Origin: Pseudomonas sp. MUP55
Lineage (GTDB): Bacteria; Pseudomonadota; Gammaproteobacteria; Pseudomonadales; Pseudomonadaceae
Reading direction: 5' to 3'
DNA length: 64,000 bases
NCBI RefSeq assembly: GCF_034043515.1
Contig: NZ_CP138214.1
Span: forward strand, 2,604,001-2,668,000
Below, piece by piece: positions 25,784 to 35,900 of the stretch. How positions within the stretch are numbered: position 1 is the first letter of the stretch; every line of letters starts with the position of its first letter. The position numbers were made by a program, and so were the translations under genes. Under the pieces are notes generated by a model, which ran no database searches, had not been told where the DNA came from, and worked only from the letters and a program-made list of their open reading frames with translations.

Positions 25784-26341
25784 ATGAGCAAGGTCTACAC
25801 GATTGCCGTCCTGGTTGGCAGCCTGAGAAAAGAGTCGATCAATCGCAAGGTTGCCCTGGCATTGGCCGAACTGGCCCCTGCCAACCTCAAGTTGAATATC
25901 GTCGAAATTGGCGATTTGCCGCTCTACAACGAAGACAATGAAGGTGCGACAGCGCCCGCAGCCTACAGCACTTTCCGCCATCAGGTGAGTTCATCCGACG
26001 CGGTGCTGTTCGTGACTCCGGAATACAACCGTTCCGTGCCTGCGGTGCTGAAGAATGCCATTGACGTGGGGTCGCGCCCTTATGGGCAGAGCGTCTGGGG
26101 CGGCAAGCCGGGGGCGGTCATCAGCGTGTCGCCGGGGGCCATTGGCGGCTTTGGCGCCAACCATCACCTGCGCCAGTCCCTGGTGTTTCTGGACGTGTGG
26201 TGCATGCAGCAGCCGGAGGCCTACCTGGGCGGTGCGGGCAGTGTGTTTGATGACGCGGGGAAGCTGTCCGAGAAGACCAGGCCGTTCCTGCAGGCCTTTA
26301 TCGATGCGTACGGTAAGTGGGTCGAAAAACAGAAGGGTTGA
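25784..26341 (+). CDS. NADPH-dependent FMN reductase (ChrR/YieF-like)
   Basis: The 185-residue flavodoxin-fold protein has the FMN-binding loop GSLRKESINRKVA (residues 12-24) and the family signature TPEYNRSVPAVLKNAIDVGSR (about residues 77-97). Members reduce quinones, chromate or azo compounds with NAD(P)H. It converges with poxB and is separated from it by one REP palindrome. AAACCTCT before the ATG is a poor ribosome site. Confidence 0.9.
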   Translation: MSKVYTIAVLVGSLRKESINRKVALALAELAPANLKLNIVEIGDLPLYNEDNEGATAPAAYSTFRHQVSSSDAVLFVTPEYNRSVPAVLKNAIDVGSRPYGQSVWGGKPGAVISVSPGAIGGFGANHHLRQSLVFLDVWCMQQPEAYLGGAGSVFDDAGKLSEKTRPFLQAFIDAYGKWVEKQKG

Positions 26342-26357
26342 TTGGCACTGAGTGCTG

Positions 26358-26384
26358 ATGTGGGAGGGGCAAGCCCCCTCCCAC
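26358..26384. repeat. Single REP palindrome
   Basis: GTGGGAGGGGCAAGCCCCCTC with CCAC completing the palindrome is a single element of the GTGGGAGGGG REP family. It sits between the convergent 3' ends of the FMN reductase and poxB and could act as a bidirectional transcription stop. Confidence 0.75.
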
Positions 26385-26390
26385 GGACGA

Positions 26391-28115
26391 TCACCGCAGC
26401 CAGTTGGTGCGTGCCAGTTCGATCACTTCATCGCCACGCCCGCTCATTACCGCCTTGAGCATATACAGGCTGAAGCCCTTGGCCTGTTCCAGCTTGATGC
26501 TTGGCGGCATCACCAGTTCCTGAGTCGCGGTCACCACATCCACCAGCACCGGACCGTCGTGGGCCAGCGCGCGGCGCAGGGCCGGCTCCAGGTCTTCGGA
26601 TTGCTCCACGCGAATCCCCAGGATGCCCATGGCATTGGACATGGCTGCAAAGTCCGGGTTTTTCAGCTCGGTACCCGCGTCCAGGTAGCCTGCGGCTTTC
26701 ATCTCCATCGCGACGAAACCCAGTGACGCGTTATTGAACACGATGATTTTCACCGGGAGGTTCAATTGCGCCAAGGAAATGAAGTCCCCCATCAGCATGG
26801 TGAAACCACCGTCGCCCGACATGGAGATCACCTGTCGCCCAGGAAAGGCCGCCTGGGCACCGATGGCCTGAGGCATGGCGTTGGCCATCGAGCCGTGGTT
26901 GAACGAGCCGATCAGCCGGCGCTTGCCGTTCATCTTCAGATAGCGCGCAGCCCATACGGTGGGTGAGCCGACATCGGCGGTGAAGATCGCGTCATCATCG
27001 GCCAGCTCGCTGAGCACGCGAGCCACGTACTGGGGATGGATCGGCCGATCCGCCTTGGACGGTTGCGCCAGGTCATCCAGGCCCTGGCGGGCTTTTTCGT
27101 AGTGCTTCAGCGAGGTCTCGAGAAAGCTGCGATCGGTCTTGCGGGTCAGGCGCGGCAGCAGCGCGTCGATGGTTTCGCGCACATCGGCGGCGATGCCCAG
27201 GTCCAGCGTGGCACGTCGTCCCAGGGCCTGGGGGTCACGGTCGACCTGAATGATTTTCGCGTCGGTGGGGTAGAACTGCCGATAGGGGAAGTCGGTGCCG
27301 AGCATGATCAAGGTGTCGCAATCGAGCATCGCGTGGTAGCCGGAGCTGAAACCGATCAGGCCGGTCATGCCGACATCGAAAGGGTTATCCCACTCCACAT
27401 GCTCCTTGCCGCGCAAGGCATGCACCACCGGCGCGCCGAGGGTGTCGGCCAACGCCACCACCTGGTCATGGGCACCGGCGCAGCCGCTGCCGCACAGCAG
27501 GGTGACTTTTTCACTGCTGTGCAGGAGCTCGCTCAGCCGCTGCAGATCCGCCTCTGCGGGCAACGTTCGCGGTGCATGCAGGGTCGGCCAGGGCTTGAGC
27601 TTGTCCTCCACTTCGAGCAACGAGACATCCCCGGGGATCACCACCACCGCCACGCCCCGATTGAGGATCGCCGAACGCATGGCGCGATGCAGCACCTGAG
27701 GCATCTGCTCGGGGTTGCTCACCAGCTCGATAAAGTGGCTGCACTCCTTGAACAGCTCCTGAGGATGGGTTTCCTGGAAGTAGTTCAGGCCGATCTCCGA
27801 GGACGGAATTTGCGCGGCAATCGCCAGCACCGGCACATGGTTGCGATGGCAGTCGAACAACCCATTGATCAAATGCAGGTTACCCGGCCCGCAACTGCCG
27901 GCGCACACCGTCAACTCACCGGTGGCGGCGGCCTCGGCCCCGGCGGCGAACGCGGCGACTTCTTCGTGGCGCACGTGCATCCACTCGATGCTGTCCATGC
28001 TGCGCAGGGCGTCGGTGAGGCCATTGAGGCTGTCGCCGGTCAGGCCCCAGATGCGCTTGATCCCCGCCTGTTCAAGGGTGGTAGCCAACTGCTGGGCCAG
28101 GTTGATTTTCGCCAT
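26391..28115 (-). CDS. poxB: Pyruvate oxidase / ubiquinone-dependent pyruvate dehydrogenase
   Basis: The 574-residue ThDP enzyme has the N-terminal pyrimidine-binding domain with the catalytic glutamate ([14 protein letters not shown]), the FAD domain, and the ThDP-binding motif [16 protein letters not shown]...VFNN. The C-terminus ([20 protein letters not shown] then [14 protein letters not shown]) matches the lipid-activated peptide of E. coli PoxB. It oxidises pyruvate to acetate and CO2 and passes electrons to ubiquinone at the membrane. The start MAKINLAQQ has GGAG upstream. Confidence 0.95.
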   Translation of the reverse strand: MAKINLAQQLATTLEQAGIKRIWGLTGDSLNGLTDALRSMDSIEWMHVRHEEVAAFAAGAEAAATGELTVCAGSCGPGNLHLINGLFDCHRNHVPVLAIAAQIPSSEIGLNYFQETHPQELFKECSHFIELVSNPEQMPQVLHRAMRSAILNRGVAVVVIPGDVSLLEVEDKLKPWPTLHAPRTLPAEADLQRLSELLHSSEKVTLLCGSGCAGAHDQVVALADTLGAPVVHALRGKEHVEWDNPFDVGMTGLIGFSSGYHAMLDCDTLIMLGTDFPYRQFYPTDAKIIQVDRDPQALGRRATLDLGIAADVRETIDALLPRLTRKTDRSFLETSLKHYEKARQGLDDLAQPSKADRPIHPQYVARVLSELADDDAIFTADVGSPTVWAARYLKMNGKRRLIGSFNHGSMANAMPQAIGAQAAFPGRQVISMSGDGGFTMLMGDFISLAQLNLPVKIIVFNNASLGFVAMEMKAAGYLDAGTELKNPDFAAMSNAMGILGIRVEQSEDLEPALRRALAHDGPVLVDVVTATQELVMPPSIKLEQAKGFSLYMLKAVMSGRGDEVIELARTNWLR

Positions 28116-28193
28116 GAAGAACTCCAATCGTCAGTGAGGTTGAAAAACTGCTGATCAGTAGGGGACAGTTCAATCACGGCGAATGCTCCGCTT

Positions 28194-29426
28194 CTAACGT
28201 GAAGATTGCGTCATGCTTGCGCGGTATTGCCGAGCGCGGCGGGCGGTAAACCATTGGTCACAGGCCAGCGCCAGCCACGGCGCAACCTTGGGGTTGGGCA
28301 CGCGCCCGCGGCTCAGGCGGCGCATCTGGTCTCGCACCACGGCCAGGGTGGCGAGGGCGGCCAGGGGTTTGCGTTTCCAACTGATGGGCTTGAGTTGCGG
28401 GTTGAGGTCGCGACCTTCGCGCCAGTGCCTGATCAATTGCGGCTCCAGGGTCAGCGCGGTGGCGATGCCGGCCATGGCGATGCCGCTGTCCAGTACTTGC
28501 TGCACGACGGGCAGGCGGCGAATGCCGCCGGTCACCATCAACGGCATCCTGGCGACCGTGGCGAGTTCCTTGGCGAACTCCAGGAAGTAGGCCTCACGGG
28601 CCAATGTGCGCCCGTCTCGCGCCTCGCCTTGCATGGCCGGTGCTTCGTAGCTGCCGCCGGACAATTCCAGCAGGTCGATGGGCAGCGGGTTGAGCATTTC
28701 AACCACGGCACGCGCGTCGGCTGCATCGAAGCCGCCACGCTGAAAATCTGCGGAATTGAGCTTTACCGCCACGCAAAATGAAGGGCTGACACTGGCGCGC
28801 ACGGCATTGATCACTTCCAGCAGCAGGCGCGCGCGGTTTTCCAATGAGCCGCCCCAACGATCGGTGCGATGGTTGCTCAAGGGTGACAGGAACTGGCTCA
28901 ACAGGTAGCCGTGGGCGCCGTGGATCTGCACCCCGGTAAACCCGGCTTTTTCAGCCAGACGGGCGCTGGTGGCGAAGCGTGCGATCACGTCCTGAATGTC
29001 GTCTTCGGTCATGGCCCTGGGCATGGCGAACATTTTGGAAAAGCTACCCAGGTCAAGGGCGATGGCAGACGGCGCCAATGCCTGCTGGCCCAGGTTGGCC
29101 ATGGTCTGACGCCCTGGATGGCTGAGCTGCACCCAGAAATGCACACCCTTGGCGCGAGCCACATCGGCCCATTCGCGAAAGCTGTCCAGGTGCTGCTCGT
29201 TTTCCAGGGCGACGCCACCGGGGCCGGTCATGGCACGGCGGTCGATCATCACGTTGCCCGTGAGCAGCAAGCCGGGCTCACCCTCGGCCCAGGTCTTGTA
29301 CAACTGCTTCAGCTCGCGGGAGGGAGCCTGATTGAGGTCGGCCATGTTTTCTTCCATCGCCGCCTTGGCGATACGGTTGGAAATGACTTGGCCGTTGGGC
29401 AGGTGCAAGGCTTCAAAGGGTGACAT
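28194..29426 (-). CDS. NADH:flavin oxidoreductase, old yellow enzyme family
   Basis: The 410-residue TIM-barrel flavoprotein has WVQLSHPGRQ, VQIHGAHGYLLSQFLSPLSN with the catalytic His-x-x-His region, and HRTDRWGGSLENRARLLLEV, all hallmarks of the OYE/2,4-dienoyl-CoA reductase barrel. The length fits the barrel alone, so it is an ene-reductase-type enzyme without the Fe-S/NAD domain. The start MSPFEALHLPNGQ follows AGGAGT. It is divergent from a merR-type gene, with a MerR-style operator in its promoter. Confidence 0.92.
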   Translation of the reverse strand: MSPFEALHLPNGQVISNRIAKAAMEENMADLNQAPSRELKQLYKTWAEGEPGLLLTGNVMIDRRAMTGPGGVALENEQHLDSFREWADVARAKGVHFWVQLSHPGRQTMANLGQQALAPSAIALDLGSFSKMFAMPRAMTEDDIQDVIARFATSARLAEKAGFTGVQIHGAHGYLLSQFLSPLSNHRTDRWGGSLENRARLLLEVINAVRASVSPSFCVAVKLNSADFQRGGFDAADARAVVEMLNPLPIDLLELSGGSYEAPAMQGEARDGRTLAREAYFLEFAKELATVARMPLMVTGGIRRLPVVQQVLDSGIAMAGIATALTLEPQLIRHWREGRDLNPQLKPISWKRKPLAALATLAVVRDQMRRLSRGRVPNPKVAPWLALACDQWFTARRARQYRASMTQSSR

Positions 29427-29454
29427 GGGTTGACTCCTGAGCGGGGGAGGCCTC

Positions 29455-29485
29455 AGGCTAAGCTTAAAGTTAACTTTAATGTCAA
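29455..29485 (-). promoter_or_regulatory. MerR-type promoter/operator of the flavin oxidoreductase gene
   Basis: On the minus strand a -35 box TTGACA (29485-29480) and a -10 box TAGCCT (29460-29455) are separated by 19 bp rather than 17. The spacer holds a perfect 16-bp palindrome TTAAAGTTAACTTTAA (29464-29479). An overlong spacer with a centred palindrome is the hallmark of promoters activated by MerR-family proteins through DNA distortion. The merR gene starts 13 bp away on the other strand, so it probably also represses itself here. Confidence 0.8.
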
Positions 29486-29497
29486 GCGGGCGTTTCG

Positions 29498-29902
29498 ATG
29501 AATATTGGTGAGCTGGCAAAACAGAGCGGGTTGGCGGCCTCGCGCATCCGCTTTTACGAAGCTGAAGGCTTGATCAGCCAGGTCGGGCGCCAGGCCAATG
29601 GCTATCGGCGCTATGCGCCAGAAGCGCTGCAGACACTGCAACTGATCCAGAGCGCGCAACAGGCCGGCTTCACCTTGCAGGAACTCAAGGCGTTGATGCC
29701 GGCACCGGGCGAGCACAAGCGCGACGAGCTGATCGAGGCGTTGGAACGCAAGGTCGCACAGATCGAGGGGATGCAGGCGCAGTTGGCTCACAACAAGGCG
29801 CAGTTGTTGAGTGTGATCGAGGCGGTGCGGGCGCAGCCGGAAGGCGTGCCGTGCTCCATGGGGCAGAAGCAGGTGCTGGCGTCGATTAATCCGCAACCTT
29901 GA
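29498..29902 (+). CDS. MerR family transcriptional regulator
   Basis: The 134-residue product has the MerR winged HTH (MNIGELAKQSGLAASRIRFY, then EAEGLISQVGRQANGYRRY) and a dimerisation coiled coil (about residues 80-115). The C-terminal part is short with a single cysteine in VPCSMGQKQ. That does not fit the three-cysteine mercury site or the SoxR cluster, so the signal is unknown. It presumably controls the divergent OYE-type gene through the palindrome at 29464-29479. Confidence 0.92.
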   Translation: MNIGELAKQSGLAASRIRFYEAEGLISQVGRQANGYRRYAPEALQTLQLIQSAQQAGFTLQELKALMPAPGEHKRDELIEALERKVAQIEGMQAQLAHNKAQLLSVIEAVRAQPEGVPCSMGQKQVLASINPQP

Positions 29903-29916
29903 AGTTGCTGAATATC

Positions 29917-30009
29917 AATGTGGGAGGGGGCTTGCTCCCGATTGCGGAGGGTCAGTCACAGATCAATTGACTGATCCTCCGCAATCGGGAGCAAGCCCCC
30001 TCCCACATT
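29917..30009. repeat. REP doublet forming one long near-perfect hairpin
   Basis: Arms starting AATGTGGGAGGGGGCTTGCT pair across almost the whole 93 bp, including the inner TTGCGGAG/CTCCGCAA and GTCAGTCA/TTGACTGA segments, leaving only a small loop. It lies between the convergent ends of merR (29902) and the DUF934 gene (30018) and is followed by a T run. It could therefore stop transcription from both sides. Confidence 0.85.
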
Positions 30010-30017
30010 TTTTTTAC

Positions 30018-30512
30018 TCAGCGGCGGCGGAATAGCGGCAGTGGCTCATCCGTTGCAGCCTGATACGTCACCGAAAAGTCCTTGAGGCTTTCCAACGCTT
30101 CATAGGGGTCTTTGTCGGCGCGCAAGGCGAAGGCATCGAAGCCGCAGCGGCGCAGGTAGAACAGCTGGTCGCGCAGCACGTCGCCAATCGCCCGCAGCTC
30201 GCCCTTGAAACCATAACGGTCACGCAGCAGGCGGGCGTTGGAGTAGTTACGACCGTCGGTGAAGGCCGGGAAGTTCAGGGCGATCACCTGGAAATGCTGC
30301 ACGTCATCACCGATCTCTTCGGCTTCTTCATCGGCGTCCAGCCACACACCCAGGCCGCCATCGCGGGCCTTGAGGGCGTGGCCGTGCTCGCGCCACAGCG
30401 CCAGCGGCACGATCAGGTCGTCGCAGTTGGAGATGCCGTCGAAGCTCGCGTCCTTGGGCAGCAGGTGCCAGGTTTCGTCGAGGACTTCGTTGTTCTTAAT
30501 GATTCGCTGCAT
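30018..30512 (-). CDS. DUF934 family protein linked to sulfite reductase
   Basis: The 164-residue product (MQRIIKNNEVLDETWHLLPK... with VWLDADEEAEEIGDD, FTDGRNYSNARLLRDRYGFK and FYLRRCGFDAFALR) matches DUF934. That family is nearly always next to cysI-type sulfite reductase genes and is assumed to take part in sulfite reduction. The start overlaps the end of the reductase gene by 17 bp, so translation is coupled. A longer in-frame start at 30572 would increase the overlap and is rejected. Confidence 0.88.
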   Translation of the reverse strand: MQRIIKNNEVLDETWHLLPKDASFDGISNCDDLIVPLALWREHGHALKARDGGLGVWLDADEEAEEIGDDVQHFQVIALNFPAFTDGRNYSNARLLRDRYGFKGELRAIGDVLRDQLFYLRRCGFDAFALRADKDPYEALESLKDFSVTYQAATDEPLPLFRRR

Positions 30513-32154
30513 AGACGCGCTCCTTGAACAGGTCGATGCCGATGCGCTGGTAGGTGTCGATGAAACGCTCATCTTCGGTGCGCTGTTCGATGTACACGTC
30601 GATCAGCTTGCCGATCACCTCCGGCATGGCTTCCTGGGCGAAGGACGGGCCGAGGATCTTGCCCAGGCTCGCATCGCGGCTGGCGCTGCCACCCAGGGAC
30701 ACTTGGTAGAATTCTTCGCCTTTCTTGTCCACGCCCAGAATGCCGATATGGCCGACGTGGTGGTGACCACAGGCGTTCATGCAGCCGGAAATGTTCAGGT
30801 CCAGCTCGCCGATGTCGAACAGGTAGTCCAGGTCGTCGAAACGGCGCTGGATCGACTCGGCGATCGGGATCGACTTGGCGTTGGCCAGGGAGCAGAAATC
30901 GCCGCCCGGGCAGCAGATGATGTCGGTCAACAGGCCGATGTTCGGCGTGGCGAAACCGCCTTCGCGCAGCTCGCCCCACAGGGTGAACAGTTGGCTTTGT
31001 TCGACGTCCGCCAGAATGATGTTCTGTTCGTGGGAGGTGCGCAGTTGGCCGAAGCTGTAGCGGTCGGCCAGGTCGGCGACGGCGTCCAGCTGTTTGTCGG
31101 TGATGTCGCCCGGCGCGACACCGGTGGGCTTGAGCGACAGGGTCACGGCCACATAGCCCGGCTGTTTGTGCGCCAGGGTGTTGCGCGTACGCCAGCGGGC
31201 AAAGCCCGGATGCTGCTGGTCGAGCGCCGCGAGCTCGGCGTCCTGATTGCTCAGGATTTTGTACTCGGGGTCGACGAAATGCTTGGCGACGCGGTGCACT
31301 TCGGCTTCGGTCAGGGTGGTCTGGCCGCCGCGCAGGTGTTCCATCTCGGCGTCGACTTTCTGCGCGAACACCTCGGGGGTCAGCGCCTTGACCAGGATCT
31401 TGATCCGGGCCTTGTACTTGTTGTCACGACGGCCGTAGCGGTTATAGACCCGCAGGATGGCGTCGAGGTAGCTCAACAGGTCCTGCCACGGCAGGAATTC
31501 GTTGATAAACGCGCCCACGACCGGCGTACGGCCCAGGCCGCCACCCACCAGCACGCGAAAACCCAGCTCGCCGGCGGCGTTGTGCACCGGCTCCAGGCCG
31601 ATATCGTGCACTTCGATGGCCGCGCGGTCCGAGGTCGAGCCATTGATGGCGATCTTGAACTTACGCGGCAGGTAGGCGAATTCAGGGTGGAAGGTGGTCC
31701 ACTGGCGCACGATTTCGCACCAGGGGCGCGGGTCGATCAGCTCGTCGGCAGCGACGCCGGCAAATTGGTCGGTGGTCACGTTGCGCAGGCAGTTACCGCT
31801 GGTCTGAATGGCGTGCATCTGCACGGTGGCCAATTCAGCCAGGATGTCCGGCACGTCTTCCAGGGCCGGCCAGTTGAACTGCACGTTCTGGCGGGTACTG
31901 ATGTGGGCGTAGCCTTTGTCGAAGTCGCGGGCGATCCTGGCCATCATGCGCGTCTGGCGCGACGTCAGCTGGCCATAGGGCACAGCCACCCGCAGCATCG
32001 GCGCAAAGCGCTGAACATAAAGGCCATTTTGCAGGCGCAGAGGGCGGAACTCTTCTTCGCTCAGTTCACCTGCTAAGTAGCGTCGGGTCTGATCACGGAA
32101 CTGCTTGACGCGGTCCTCGATGATGCGCTGATCGTATTCGTCGTATACGTACAT
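30496..32154 (-). CDS. cysI: Sulfite/nitrite reductase hemoprotein (CysI-type)
   Basis: The 552-residue product has the siroheme/[4Fe-4S] ligands in CCPGGDFC and SGCMNACGHH (about residues 430-485). It has two ferredoxin-like half domains (GYAHISTRQNVQFNWPALED and LRTSHEQNIILADVE) and the siroheme-binding arginines typical of the family. It reduces sulfite to sulfide in cysteine synthesis. The start MYVYDEYDQ at 32154 fits Pseudomonas homologues; the upstream 29 in-frame residues are probably untranslated. The 233-bp upstream region is AT-rich (TTTGAGTATATGCAAATAAC) and may hold a CysB-dependent promoter. Confidence 0.93.
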   Translation of the reverse strand: MYVYDEYDQRIIEDRVKQFRDQTRRYLAGELSEEEFRPLRLQNGLYVQRFAPMLRVAVPYGQLTSRQTRMMARIARDFDKGYAHISTRQNVQFNWPALEDVPDILAELATVQMHAIQTSGNCLRNVTTDQFAGVAADELIDPRPWCEIVRQWTTFHPEFAYLPRKFKIAINGSTSDRAAIEVHDIGLEPVHNAAGELGFRVLVGGGLGRTPVVGAFINEFLPWQDLLSYLDAILRVYNRYGRRDNKYKARIKILVKALTPEVFAQKVDAEMEHLRGGQTTLTEAEVHRVAKHFVDPEYKILSNQDAELAALDQQHPGFARWRTRNTLAHKQPGYVAVTLSLKPTGVAPGDITDKQLDAVADLADRYSFGQLRTSHEQNIILADVEQSQLFTLWGELREGGFATPNIGLLTDIICCPGGDFCSLANAKSIPIAESIQRRFDDLDYLFDIGELDLNISGCMNACGHHHVGHIGILGVDKKGEEFYQVSLGGSASRDASLGKILGPSFAQEAMPEVIGKLIDVYIEQRTEDERFIDTYQRIGIDLFKERVYAANH

Positions 32155-32387
32155 ATAGGTCCTGTTCTCGGCAAATCTGCGCGCACGGCCGCGCACTCCC
32201 AACGGAGCCGGCGCACGATACCAGTTTGCGTTTATGCGCAAAAGTGATGTTTGAGTATATGCAAATAACCAAAATGACTAATGAGAAGGGTTATCGCCAT
32301 ATCCACATTTGTCACAGGGGCAAGCGTGGTCTTTACTGGTGTCGAGTCTTAGTGCAATCACCTACAAAACCGACAAGAGGCGATGCG

Positions 32388-32501
32388 ATGAGCAATTCGA
32401 CAAAGATACGTAAACCCGACAGCACCGTGGATGCCTGGGCGATTCTGTTCCTGATCATCCTGGTGGTGGGCACCGCTGTGTTCTGGGTCAGCCACCAGTA
32501 A
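32388..32501 (+). CDS. 37-residue single-pass membrane peptide
   Basis: The short product MSNSTKIRKPDSTVDAWAIL continues with one strongly hydrophobic helix (ILFLIILVVGTAVFWVS) and ends HQ. AGAGG lies seven bases before the ATG at 32388. A longer in-frame start at 32226 overlaps the cysI promoter region and lacks a ribosome site. No family recognised. It could be a small subunit or regulator of a membrane complex. Confidence 0.5.
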   Translation: MSNSTKIRKPDSTVDAWAILFLIILVVGTAVFWVSHQ

Positions 32502-32541
32502 ATAGCCCTTCAGCCTGCAATCTCTCCCACCTTGGCCGGCT

Positions 32542-32757
32542 TCAAACCCCGGCCAGGTGCAGCACCAGCTTGACGATGCCGAACAGCGTCAGGGCAAACA
32601 CCGCGGTGAACACAATACCCATGATCACAAAATGGCTGGGCTTGCCGTGGGTGAAGTCGCGGGCGCGATTCTTGCCGCTTTGCACGCCAAAGGCTGCGGC
32701 CATGACGCTGTGGAGCATCTGCCAGAAGGTGGGCGGTTTGTTCTGTGGGGCGTCCAT
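32542..32757 (-). CDS. DUF2970 family small membrane protein
   Basis: The 71-residue product has the conserved pattern FWQMLHSVMAAAFGVQSGKN followed by one C-terminal transmembrane helix (IMGIVFTAVFALTLFGIVKL), as in DUF2970. The function is unknown. It converges with the 37-residue membrane peptide gene; the two 3' ends are 40 bp apart. Confidence 0.8.
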   Translation of the reverse strand: MDAPQNKPPTFWQMLHSVMAAAFGVQSGKNRARDFTHGKPSHFVIMGIVFTAVFALTLFGIVKLVLHLAGV

Positions 32758-32901
32758 ATATCCCTCGTAATCAATACGACTCGATGAGCTCCGTCAAAGC
32801 ATAGTCCAGCCCCTGTGCGGGGGCCGGTAATATAGCTAACTACCGCCTCAGCGATGGTCGGCAATGGTGTCCTGTCACTCTACTTATCAGAGAGCGACAC
32901 C

Positions 32902-35900
32902 ATGACCGTTACATCTGTGCCCCTGCATCACCTTACCCCCAGCCTGCATGGCAGGTTCCTGAAGAAATCGGCTCCGCAATGGTTGCTGAACGCTCCGTCC
33001 GAGCGGCGTGCGGCGCTCAAGCACAGCGATGCGCAGTTACCCCAGGCCTACCTGGACGCCACCCCCGCGCAACGCAAACATTTGCATGACTATTTCACTG
33101 CAAGCTTCACCGCGCAGACGGCGCTCGACCAGACCATGGCCGACTTGCAAGACATAGACACTTTCGCCGAACCCTTGCTGCGCAAGGCGTTGAAAGATCA
33201 GCACGGTGTGGTGCTGGATGTGCGCAAAACGTGGGTGAGCCTAAGGAAAGCCACGAAAATCGGGCTTATCGAAGTGGGCAACTTCGAGTACCTGGAGATC
33301 AGCTTGCTGGAAGCGGCGAAACATAACTTCGAAGCGTCCGAGGCCGAGGAGGGCGCGTTTCATCATTCTTCCGGCTTCAAGGTACAGGGGGCCACGTCTG
33401 ACACGTTTACGCCACTGACCGTCAACCTCAAGGTCCATCAGTTCCTGACGCTGTGCCGCAGCCTGGATATCGGTGCCAGGTACCAAACCCATATCAAGGC
33501 ATTTCTCCAACCCACCGACGCCACGAAGGCCGCCACACTGCGCCAGCAGTTTATCGCCAACCAGAAGGCAACCATGCGGGCCGCCGCCGAGCTGGCTCTG
33601 CTGCAAAAAGATATTGATGCTGACGAGCTGGCCATGGTGATCTCGGTCATTGACGGTGAAGTGTTCCCGCAGCTAAGGGGAAAACCGGTGTGGTTTTGTG
33701 ACCTGAGCGTGATGAAACGTCGTTTGACTGGCTGTGTGGTGTTTTCGCCATGTGAGAAATATCGTTATCCGGATCAAGTCATTGTTTATGTCCCGCACGA
33801 TCAGAAACACTCCATGAAGCGCTTCACGTTCGAGGAGATGAGAGCGTATTTCAAGGAGCGATTCACCGCTGCAGATACGCCCTCACCTGAAGCGGCAGGG
33901 CCGACCACGTACCAGAAATTCTTCAGTCAGTTCGTGCCGTATAGCGATCATCCCTACTATTTCGGCCAGTTCACCAAGGATGGCGAGACCTCATGGGCCA
34001 GTAAGTTCGCCTCCATAGTGCCGACGCTCAGTGAGGTGCTGGATGTGCTCACACCGTTCCCTGTCGGCATCACCAACCCAGCCCCTTTGCCCAAGGCCCC
34101 CCAGCTGGTGGAGGCCGATCCTTACCTGAATGTCAAAGTTTACCGTCAAAAGGATCAAGGGCTCTGGGGGCATAACCTCGATCTGTGGGACTACCTGTTT
34201 GACCGCAGTTGCACTCAGAGCATCAACGACGCGGCGGCGCATGCGGTGCCTACCGCCGATGTCGATGCCAGGGTGCGCGCGCAGAAAATCGCCGGTTGGC
34301 TGAATATCGGCATGTTCGCCGCGACCTTCTTCGCATCTTTCGTGCCGGTACTGGGCGAAATAACGCTGGCGTTCATGGCCGGCCAGTTACTTAACGAGGT
34401 GTTTGAAGGCTCCATCGAGTGGGCCGAAGGTGATCGCAAGGCCGCCAAGGCGCATCTGATCGACCTGGTGGAAAACCTGGCGCAGCTTGCTTTGTTTCAC
34501 GCAGCCGGCAAAGGCGTGGGCAAACTGCTGGCGATCAAACCACCGCCCTTCGTCGAGGACCTGCACCCGGTCACACTGCCCAATGGCCAGACCCGGTTGT
34601 GGAAGCCCGATCTCTCGCCTTACAAAAGCGCCGTGAAGTTGCCGGACGACGCTCGTCCCAACGCCTTGGGACAATACGAAATCAACGGCAAGACTTACGT
34701 TCGCTGGAATGGCGATCTGTACGAAAAGACCCTTGATCCAACCGTCAACAAGTGGCGGATCAAGCACCCCGATGACCCTGAGGCGTACCAGCCCATTCTG
34801 GAACACAACAACGCTGGCGCGTGGCGTCACATCCATGAACGCCCTTTGGAGTGGGACCGCCTGACGCTGCTGCGGCGTCTCGGTCACCGTACCGACGCGT
34901 TCTCCGACGAGGTATTACGCACCATTGGTGCAGTGAGTGGCGTTCAGGACGAGCAGTTGTACAAAGTGCATGCGGACGGCTTGGCCATTCCGGCGGCACT
35001 GGACGATACGCTGGAGCGGTTCAGTGTCGACCGCCAGGTGAGCGAGGTGATCGAGCAGATCCGTCACGGTTCCGGGGCAGGCAGTCACTTCGAGTGTGTG
35101 TTACCGCTGACGACGGAGCTGCCACGCTGGCCGGCAGGTCGGGTGCTGGAAGTGTTCGACGGGCCTGAACCCTGGGGCGCGTCCCATCGCTACGGTGTGA
35201 CCCCGTCAGCCAGTGATGCGGGTGTCACCATCAAACTCACCCGTCGCGAGGTACAGGCCGGCAAGCTGGCCGAGAAGGTGCTGGCGCAGATGAGCGCAGA
35301 GGAAACCAGCCGACTGCTGGGAAGCGAGTCGGGTTGGAACGGGCTGACCCAGGAAGAGGTGTTCGACGAGCGTCTGGCGGACCACGCACTGAAGAGGCAG
35401 CGTGCGCTGTTCGAAAGCTTTTGGCGTTCAAACAGGCCTGAGGTAGAAGATCCCGGCGTGCTGGGCCGACGTTATCCCTCGTTGCCGCATCAGGCCGTGG
35501 ACGAGGTGATGGGCGCCGCCACCCCGCTTGAACGCAGTCGCCTGAAGGACACTGGCAAGGTGCCGAGGCGTCTGGATGACCTGGCACGCATCAGCCTGCA
35601 ACAGCATCGCCTGAACCGAGCAATCAGCGGGCTGCACCGCGAAAACCTGGCGAGCCTGGACAGCGACCGCCTGGCCCTGCACAGCCTGGAACGGCTGCCC
35701 GGCTGGCCGGGAGGGCTACGCCTGGAACTGCGCAGCGACAACCTGCAAGGGCCGCTGCTGGACCATATCGGCGCCGAGGACGCCGCGGTACGCAAATACC
35801 TGGTCAAGGACGGCGACAGCTTCCAGGCGTTGGATGAACGAGGCGAGCCCCTCCATAGCCGCTCGCTCTATAGCCGCAATTTTTATCAAGCGATCCTGCA

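Noticed and set aside
30259..32076. 605-codon open frame antisense to the sulfite reductase gene
   Set aside because: Same shadow effect; the minus-strand product has the siroheme-cluster motifs.
32760..32901. Possible hrp box (GGAACC-N15/16-CCACNNA) before the NEL gene
   Set aside because: I looked for this type III effector promoter motif and found no acceptable match, so HrpL control is not supported.
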